From M3007 sp033764075 (lineage in GTDB: Bacteria > Bacteroidota > Bacteroidia > Chitinophagales > Saprospiraceae): a stretch of DNA of 64,000 nt. The stretch's first letter is position 1, and every line of letters begins with the position of its first letter. Where the stretch lies: positions 1-64,000 of the forward strand of contig JANRJH010000001.1 in NCBI GenBank assembly GCA_033764075.1, written 5' to 3'. The position numbers and the translations under genes were made by a program. This document shows positions 58,920 through 64,000 of the stretch, one piece after another. A model generated the notes under the pieces. The model did not search any database. It saw only the letters and a program-made list of their open reading frames with translations, and was not told the origin of the DNA.

Positions 58920-60869
58920 TCAAACCTGCACGACGATCACCTTTGCACTTTGCACCCGCTCGCCGCACCAGATGCGCAGGGTGTAGAAGCCTGCCGGCAG
59001 GCCCTGAACGTCTATCCGGTGCTGTCCGGACGCCAGGTTGGTCAGGTTGCGCACCGCTTGCCCTTCGGCGTTGTACAGCGTCACTTTTTGCGCGGACAGG
59101 GGTAATTCCAGGAAAAAAGCTTCGCGCACGGGATTGGGAAAGATGAATGCTTCCGGCGTGCTATCCGCGGTTTCCGTGTGCTGCGGGTCGGTCAGGCGCA
59201 AGGCCGTTTTACCGGCACAGTCCGGCACGGAGGTATATTCGGTGATGAGGCGCACCAGCAGGTCGTTGAGCATTTCCACTTTGTACTCATCGGTGGTGGG
59301 CTCCAGGTGCTTTCCGCCGATGCCCGAATGGTCGGTGAGGAACACATAGGAACCGTTGGTGGCCAGCCCGAAAAATTTCATCAGGAATTCGGTGTCTTTC
59401 TGGATGCCGCTGCCACTTACCGGCACGATGCGGATGCCTTTTTGCGCCGCCAGGCGTATGCTGCGGCGTATGCTTTCCAGCACTGCGGGTTCCTGGTGGG
59501 GTGAGGCGTCGAGCAACAGAAAGCAAATGCGGGCTACCGCCTCGCTGCGCCAGGGTTGTTTCAGAATGGCTTCTTCCAGCGCGGTGTGCACGGCTTCGGG
59601 ATAGTCGCCGCCGCCGGCGGCCTGTTGTTGGGCGATGTAGGCAACGGTTTGGCCCAGGTCGGTACTCAGCGGACTGTTTTTGCACACATACGCATCGCCC
59701 TCGTCGCGGTAAAAGACCGAGCCCGTGCGGATGCCCAGGTCGGGGTTGGCGTATTGCACGCGACCGATGACGTCCATGAGTTCGGTTTTGAGGAACGCCA
59801 GCTCGTCGCCCATGGAGCCGGTGGCGTCGACGACCCAGAGGATGTCGGCGACTTTGGCCGTCTGGTCGCAACGGCCGTCGACGACAAAGTGGTTCATGCC
59901 CTCCTGGGCGGGCAGGAGCTTTCCGAGGCGTTTGCCCTGGTAAAAGGCATACACGGCGCCCATAGCGGGTTTGTCCACGATGCCGTTCCACAGTTCGGCG
60001 CGGCCGATGTTGTCGGTGCGGGCTTCCCAGAGGAGGTCGCCGATGTCGTTTTTCAACTGAAGGGGCGCGTCGGCGAGCGGGAATCCGTTGGTGTTGTGCA
60101 GCCAAACGGTGAACCGGTTTTTAGGATAAAAGCCATACTGGGCCATGTAGGGGTCGATCTCGCCGTCGGCCAGCAGGTCGAGCCAGTGCTTGTTCCAGTT
60201 ATGCAGGTCGTTCCATTCGCCGGCGGTGAGTTGTCCGGCGCGGGGTGTGCCCGGGTTGCTGGAGACCGGGTAGGCATCGGCGTCGTCGAGGTGCAGGGGT
60301 TCTTCATATCGTTCTGCCAGGTCGAGGCGGAACCTGTTGCCCCTGTACGCACCCTCATCCGGCATGGAAACGATGTTACCGGCTTCTATTTTTTTGAGTA
60401 TGGCATCCTCGTCGGCCGGTGTGGCGGGGGTTGGCGCCACGGCATTCCGCTTTTTTTCGCTTTTTGCCCGGTCGGCTTTACCACTGACGGCGAAGCAAAC
60501 GTCTTTTTCAATAGTAGGCACTTTGTAGTCGGTGATCACTACCTCGTTCAATACATTTCCGGCGGTCAGCACGCCAAGAAAAGTATTTGTTTTTCCGGCG
60601 AGCACGGCCACCCGGTCGGTTTTCAACAGGGCATACCCGGTGTACCGAACTTCTAAGGTGTATTGTCCGGGCTCGAGCGCCAGGCGGAACTCACCGTTGA
60701 GGTCGGTAACGGCGCCTTTGTGGACGAGCGTGTCTTTGTACAGCTTGACCGCTGCGCCGACCAGCGGCGCTCCGGCCTCGTCGGTGATTTTTCCCCGGAG
60801 TACGGTTTGGGCGGACAGGCCGGGCAGGAAAAAGAGGGTCAGGAACAGGAAAAAGAGGAAGTGTTTCAT
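58920..60869 (-). CDS. Secreted VWA-domain protein with carboxypeptidase-like domain and T9SS type A tail
   Basis: A 649-residue secreted protein: signal peptide (MKHFLFFLFLTLFFLPGLSAQ), a carboxypeptidase-regulatory-like domain (about 22-110, VLRGKITDEAGAPLVGAAVKL), a linker, and a von Willebrand A domain with MIDAS motif DATGSMGDE (near 350) and ASPHQE. The C-terminus (AFIFPNPVREAFFLELPLS, LPAGFYTLRIWCGERVQSAKV) is a type A T9SS sorting domain. The VWA domain probably binds a protein or metal. Plus-strand frames over it are shadows. Confidence 0.88.
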   Translation of the reverse strand: MKHFLFFLFLTLFFLPGLSAQTVLRGKITDEAGAPLVGAAVKLYKDTLVHKGAVTDLNGEFRLALEPGQYTLEVRYTGYALLKTDRVAVLAGKTNTFLGVLTAGNVLNEVVITDYKVPTIEKDVCFAVSGKADRAKSEKKRNAVAPTPATPADEDAILKKIEAGNIVSMPDEGAYRGNRFRLDLAERYEEPLHLDDADAYPVSSNPGTPRAGQLTAGEWNDLHNWNKHWLDLLADGEIDPYMAQYGFYPKNRFTVWLHNTNGFPLADAPLQLKNDIGDLLWEARTDNIGRAELWNGIVDKPAMGAVYAFYQGKRLGKLLPAQEGMNHFVVDGRCDQTAKVADILWVVDATGSMGDELAFLKTELMDVIGRVQYANPDLGIRTGSVFYRDEGDAYVCKNSPLSTDLGQTVAYIAQQQAAGGGDYPEAVHTALEEAILKQPWRSEAVARICFLLLDASPHQEPAVLESIRRSIRLAAQKGIRIVPVSGSGIQKDTEFLMKFFGLATNGSYVFLTDHSGIGGKHLEPTTDEYKVEMLNDLLVRLITEYTSVPDCAGKTALRLTDPQHTETADSTPEAFIFPNPVREAFFLELPLSAQKVTLYNAEGQAVRNLTNLASGQHRIDVQGLPAGFYTLRIWCGERVQSAKVIVVQV

Positions 60870-60954
60870 GGCTTGAAAGATGGTATTTGAAAAACGAACG
60901 AGCGTCTGGAAAAGGGATGCGCGGGGAGGGGAAAATGCATACGGATGTTTAAAA

Positions 60955-60984
60955 TTCGTCCTCCGAGTATACTCGTAGGACGAA
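60955..60984. repeat. 30-bp palindrome (one mismatch), CGTCCTACGAGTA family
   Basis: TTCGTCCTCCGAGTA is followed by TACTCGTAGGACGAA, a reverse complement except for one base. It extends the 26-bp palindrome at 35137 by two bases each side, and is followed by TTAGCATA. The 20 bases 60973-60992 are repeated exactly at 62266-62285. Confidence 0.85.
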
Positions 60985-60992
60985 TTAGCATA

Positions 60993-61036
60993 TTTACTCA
61001 GCTTATTGAGTAAATTTACTCAACACGTTGAGTAAA
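60993..61036. promoter_or_regulatory. Tandem operator-like palindromes TTTACTCA-N6-TGAGTAAA
   Basis: Two copies, 60993-61014 and 61015-61036, directly abutting. The second is a longer palindrome, TTTACTCAAC-AC-GTTGAGTAAA. They end 5 bases before the -7 box TACCTTTG of the ATPase gene, so a bound protein would cover the upstream promoter element. Confidence 0.75.
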
Positions 61037-61041
61037 TTTAT

Positions 61042-61049
61042 TACCTTTG
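61042..61049 (+). promoter_or_regulatory. Putative -7 promoter box TACCTTTG for the DUF4143 ATPase
   Basis: An exact TAnnTTTG match 13 bases before the ATPase ATG at 61063. Confidence 0.65.
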
Positions 61050-61062
61050 TATCAAAACAACC

Positions 61063-62256
61063 ATGATGTCTTTTGAGCGCCCGCAAAAAGCGGAACTGGT
61101 CAAGCGCATAGAAAACGAGCCACGCCGCTTTATTCAGGTGTTGTACGGGCCCCGTCAGGTCGGAAAAACCACGTTGGTTCGGCAGTTTGAGGCGCAAACC
61201 CGTTTGCCGCTTCATTTTGCTTCGGCCGACGCGGTGCTCTCGGACCCGCAGTCCTGGTTATCGCTGCAGTGGTCGGCGGCGCGCTTGATGCTTCGTCGGA
61301 GTGGCGCGCCGGAGGGCGTTTTGGTGGTGGACGAAGTACAGAAAATCCCCAATTGGAGCGAATGGGTAAAGCGGGAATGGGATGCCGACACACGCGACGG
61401 CATACCGCTCAAAGTGGTGCTTTTAGGCTCCTCGCGGCTTATGTTGCAGCAAGGGCTGACCGAATCGCTCACGGGTCGGTTTGAAGCACAGTACATTGGT
61501 CACTGGACGTATGGCGAGATGCACGCGGCTTTTGGTTTCACTCCGGAGGCGTATGTTTGGTTTGGCGCTTATCCGGGAGCAGCGACCTTGATCCAAGATG
61601 AGGCCCGCTGGCGGCAGTACGTGCTGGATGCCTTGATCGAACCCAGCATATCGAAGGATATCCTGATGCTGACCCGGGTAGATAAACCAGCCCTCATGCG
61701 CCGGTTGTTTGAGTTGGGGTGCCGTTACTCCGGCCAGGAGCTGTCGTACAACAAAATGCTCGGCCAACTGCTGGATGCCGGCAACACCACTACGTTGGCG
61801 CATTACCTCCGCCTCCTGGATACGGCCGGGTTGCTGGCTGGGCTGGAACAATACAGCCCTCAAGTGCTTCGGCAGCGGGCCTCAAGCCCCAAGTTTCTGG
61901 TGCACAACACGGCCCTGCTAAGCGCTCAGCAACCGGACTCATTTGAAACCGTGTCGGCCGACAAGCCGGCCTGGGGGCGTTGGGTGGAATCGGCTGTTGG
62001 TGCGCATTTGTTAAACTATGCCCTGCGTGTACATGCCGGTTTGTGGTATTGGCGGAGCGGCAACGATGAAGTTGATTTTGTGCTGGCCCATCGGGGCAAG
62101 GTAATCGCCATCGAGGTTAAAAGCGGAACGGGGCGTCCATCCGGCGGCATGGACGCGTTTGTTCGCAGGCATCAACCGGATCGTGTGTATTGGGTTGGGC
62201 AAGGCGGTGTTCCATGGGAGGTGTTTTTAGACATGGCGCCGGAGGGGTTGTTTTAA
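61063..62256 (+). CDS. AAA ATPase with DUF4143 domain
   Basis: A 397-residue protein of the AAA_14/DUF4143 family: Walker A YGPRQVGKTTLV (28-39), Walker B VLVVDEVQKIPNW (near 90), an AAA core, and a C-terminal DUF4143 part with WYWRSGNDEVDFVLAHRGKVIAIEVKSG, which has the D...ExK spacing of a PD-(D/E)XK nuclease fold. The family is widespread, of unknown function, often variable between strains. The start is 61063 or the next ATG at 61066. It is flanked by 20-bp direct repeats, and its promoter carries tandem palindromes, consistent with a mobile or self-regulating unit. Confidence 0.9.
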   Translation: MMSFERPQKAELVKRIENEPRRFIQVLYGPRQVGKTTLVRQFEAQTRLPLHFASADAVLSDPQSWLSLQWSAARLMLRRSGAPEGVLVVDEVQKIPNWSEWVKREWDADTRDGIPLKVVLLGSSRLMLQQGLTESLTGRFEAQYIGHWTYGEMHAAFGFTPEAYVWFGAYPGAATLIQDEARWRQYVLDALIEPSISKDILMLTRVDKPALMRRLFELGCRYSGQELSYNKMLGQLLDAGNTTTLAHYLRLLDTAGLLAGLEQYSPQVLRQRASSPKFLVHNTALLSAQQPDSFETVSADKPAWGRWVESAVGAHLLNYALRVHAGLWYWRSGNDEVDFVLAHRGKVIAIEVKSGTGRPSGGMDAFVRRHQPDRVYWVGQGGVPWEVFLDMAPEGLF

Positions 62257-62264
62257 AATGTATA

Positions 62265-62285
62265 TTCGTAGGACGAATTAGCATA
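62265..62285. repeat. Half copy of the CGTCCTACGAGTA palindrome, direct repeat of 60973-60992
   Basis: TCGTAGGACGAATTAGCATA (62266-62285) is an exact 20-base copy of 60973-60992. It lies between the ATPase stop (62256) and the next gene start (62303). Confidence 0.85.
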
Positions 62286-62302
62286 ACTTAAAACCAGTTG
62301 TC

Positions 62303-63772
62303 ATGCAAAAATCAAAACTTTTCACGGTTGCTGTTTTGCTCGCGAATGGTATGTTGACGACGCACCATTTGTTTGCACAGGACGGCCATTACTGGACGCA
62401 GCACTATGGTACAAAATCCATGTTGCTGAGCAATTCGGTGATCGGCAGCGTGGAAGACCTGGGGGCGATATACTACAATCCTGCCCGGTTGGGGTTGGTG
62501 CAGAGTCCAACTTTTCTGATCAGCGCCGACGCATATGAATGGAATCGCTACAGGGTGGTCAATTCCTTTGGCGAAAATACCAACTCCACCAAGACCGAAT
62601 TTGGCGGGCTACCGAGTTTGACGGCGGGCACGTTTCACCTGCCTTCTCTGAAAAAGCACACTTTTGGCTATGCCATTTTACTTCGCCAGAATATGGACAT
62701 TAACATTGGATACCGGGAAGAAACCCTCGATGATCTGATTGTGGAATCCCCGGGCGATGAATTTTTTGGTGGAAACATCAACCTGGGCTCCAAAGGTAAA
62801 GAGCGCTGGGCTTCCCTCTCCTGGGCTTATCCGATCAATGACCGGTGGAGCGTGGGGCTGACGGCCAACGCCGCGCAACTCGAAGTGGATAAGGGCACCA
62901 ATTTTGCCCTTCAGGCGCTCTCGGAATCAAAAGAGGTAGCCATATACCAGTTTAAACGCAGCATAGGCTACAAAAACTACGGCCTGCTGTGGAAAGCGGG
63001 GGTGGCCTCCACTTTTGGAAGTGTAGACTGGGGGGTAACCATCACAACACCGACCATCAACATCAAGGGAGAGGGCAGTTACAACTATGAAGAATTTTAC
63101 TCCGGCATAACCACGCAGGGCGCCTCGCCGGATCGCTATGCCACCAACCAGCAATCCGGAATGCCTGCTCAAAGACGCACGCCGCTGGCCATTGGCGCAG
63201 GACTTTCCATCCCTGTCCAGCGGCACCGGATACACCTCGGCAGCGAGTGGTATGCCGGCGTTGCGGAATACACCATACTGACGGTCGAGGATCACCTCAG
63301 CCAAAGCGCAGGGGATACCATCAAATTTCAATTGATCGATCGATTGAACAACGTCCTCAACTTCGGCATCGGTACCGAGTTCTACATCAAAGACAAACTG
63401 TCCATGTATTTTAGCTTCAGTACGGATTTTTCGGCAGTTCCGGAGAATATCACGGGTTTTTCAAACAACCAACCCATAGCTTCAAATAGTACATTTTCTG
63501 CAAACCTGTTCCATTTTGGAGGCGGTTTCGTGTTGACTTTGCCGGGCGCCGATATCACCCTGGGCGCGGCATATACCGGCGGTCAACAAAACTTTGCGAG
63601 ACCGGTAGACTTTCCGGATGGCGGAAACGACAACGTTTTCGACAAGAATAATACCGCTACGCTACAATGGGATCGGATGCAATTGCTATTCAGTTTTTCT
63701 GTACCGTTTCTGGAGCGAAAAGGCGAAGCGTTGCTCGATAAAGTCATTGGGGATAAAAAGGATGACCGTTGA
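62303..63772 (+). CDS. Outer-membrane beta-barrel protein, unknown
   Basis: A 489-residue protein with a signal peptide (LFTVAVLLANGMLTTHHLFAQ) and an N-terminus like OmpP1/FadL-type barrels (MLLSNSVIGSVEDLGAIYYNPARLGLV), where the AxxYNPAxL pattern is typical. Repeated aromatic strands follow (FGYAILLRQNMDINIGYRE, LHFGGGFVLTLPGADITLGAAY). It probably forms a channel for hydrophobic compounds or an unknown solute. It starts 17 bases past the half-palindrome at 62265. Confidence 0.75.
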   Translation: MQKSKLFTVAVLLANGMLTTHHLFAQDGHYWTQHYGTKSMLLSNSVIGSVEDLGAIYYNPARLGLVQSPTFLISADAYEWNRYRVVNSFGENTNSTKTEFGGLPSLTAGTFHLPSLKKHTFGYAILLRQNMDINIGYREETLDDLIVESPGDEFFGGNINLGSKGKERWASLSWAYPINDRWSVGLTANAAQLEVDKGTNFALQALSESKEVAIYQFKRSIGYKNYGLLWKAGVASTFGSVDWGVTITTPTINIKGEGSYNYEEFYSGITTQGASPDRYATNQQSGMPAQRRTPLAIGAGLSIPVQRHRIHLGSEWYAGVAEYTILTVEDHLSQSAGDTIKFQLIDRLNNVLNFGIGTEFYIKDKLSMYFSFSTDFSAVPENITGFSNNQPIASNSTFSANLFHFGGGFVLTLPGADITLGAAYTGGQQNFARPVDFPDGGNDNVFDKNNTATLQWDRMQLLFSFSVPFLERKGEALLDKVIGDKKDDR

Positions 63773-63785
63773 ATGGTTTTGAAAT

Positions 63786-63798
63786 GCGTCCTACAAGT
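63786..63798. repeat. Diverged half of the CGTCCTACGAGTA palindrome
   Basis: CGTCCTACAAGTA differs from the half-site by one base. It lies just downstream of the outer-membrane gene and before the -7 box of the next gene. Confidence 0.5.
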
Positions 63799-63807
63799 AA
63801 TTGGATG

Positions 63808-63815
63808 TATTTTTG
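63808..63815 (+). promoter_or_regulatory. Putative -7 promoter box TATTTTTG
   Basis: An exact TAnnTTTG match 21 bases upstream of the truncated last gene. Confidence 0.5.
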
Positions 63816-63836
63816 TCGACACCAAAACCCACACCG

Positions 63837-64000
63837 ATGACCCGCCTGCAATGGATTAACCTCGCCCTGTTCCTCACTTTTTTCCTTTGCTACCTGGAGT
63901 GGGGCGGGGGCAATTCCATCTTCATCTGGAAGATGCCTTATGAACTGGTTCAAAACGAAAATATCTGGAGTACCATCACGCATCCGGTCATTTTATCCGG
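63837..64000 (+). CDS. Membrane protein, 3' part outside the window
   Basis: The ATG at 63837 opens a frame of 54 codons to the right edge with no stop: a short polar start, a hydrophobic helix (LALFLTFFLCYL) and then EWGGGNSIFIWKMPYEL. It looks like an inner-membrane protein with an early transmembrane segment; too little is present to name a family. A consensus -7 box lies just upstream. Confidence 0.65.
   Translation, partial: MTRLQWINLALFLTFFLCYLEWGGGNSIFIWKMPYELVQNENIWSTITHPVILS

Noticed and set aside
1..64000. tRNA, rRNA or riboswitch genes
   Set aside because: I found no cloverleaf, rRNA signature or known riboswitch motif by eye in the intergenic gaps; a covariance-model search would be needed to exclude small ones.

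Overview
The window looks like a chromosomal segment of a Bacteroidota bacterium, probably from the Saprospiria/Chitinophagia side of the phylum. The evidence is three secreted proteins with type IX secretion (T9SS) C-terminal sorting domains (one gliding-motility-type, two type A), a fused lpxC/fabZ gene, many lipoproteins and OmpA-family proteins, almost no Shine-Dalgarno sequences, and repeated TAnnTTTG -7 promoter boxes. I saw no rRNA, tRNA, CRISPR array, prophage or complete insertion sequence.

Left part (1-26.9 kb), mostly minus strand: a truncated secreted protein, a DUF2306 membrane protein, msrB, a membrane-bound LytTR regulator, a lipoprotein, an ompA-like gene / lipase / ribA run, fmt, a Dna2-like nuclease-helicase behind a GT2 glycosyltransferase, a small ORF, an orphan efflux adaptor, a sterol-desaturase-family hydroxylase, a 1,869-residue gliding-type adhesin, a c-type cytochrome, an AraC regulator, an M20 amidohydrolase, feoA-feoB with an operator-like palindrome, and an SRAP (HMCES/YedK) gene.

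Middle (26.9-29.6 kb): this is the most striking region. A 549-bp AT-rich gene-free gap holds a cluster of DnaA-box-like 9-mers. Two perfect 18-bp palindromes matching the ParB-binding parS consensus lie about 2.1 kb further on. Gene orientation changes from mainly minus to mainly plus across this point. Together these suggest the chromosomal replication origin. ctaA and an alpha/beta hydrolase lie between the two sets of sites.

Right part (29.6-64 kb), mostly plus strand: an OmpA/PD40 protein, a fadN-fadA-like beta-oxidation pair, a choice-of-anchor/SprB-repeat adhesin, rluB-nadB-lipoprotein, an ECF sigma operon with an MscS channel and a DUF3078 protein, a low-molecular-weight phosphatase with truA, uspA, recR, lpxC/fabZ-lpxA with an ABC ATPase, htpG, an outer-membrane protein next to a vanadium-haloperoxidase-like lipoprotein, a flavin reductase, a VWA protein, a DUF4143 ATPase flanked by 20-bp direct repeats, an outer-membrane barrel and a truncated membrane protein.

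Intergenic DNA carries several unusual repeats: heptad arrays (TCGGnnn or TCGAnnn, exact 7-base period) arranged as long inverted repeats at three loci, a 26-30 bp CGTCCTACGAGTA palindrome family at several loci, a 38-bp perfect palindrome, and a CCGCAGAGGGGC repeat with 26-bp inverted arms. Several of them touch start or stop codons.
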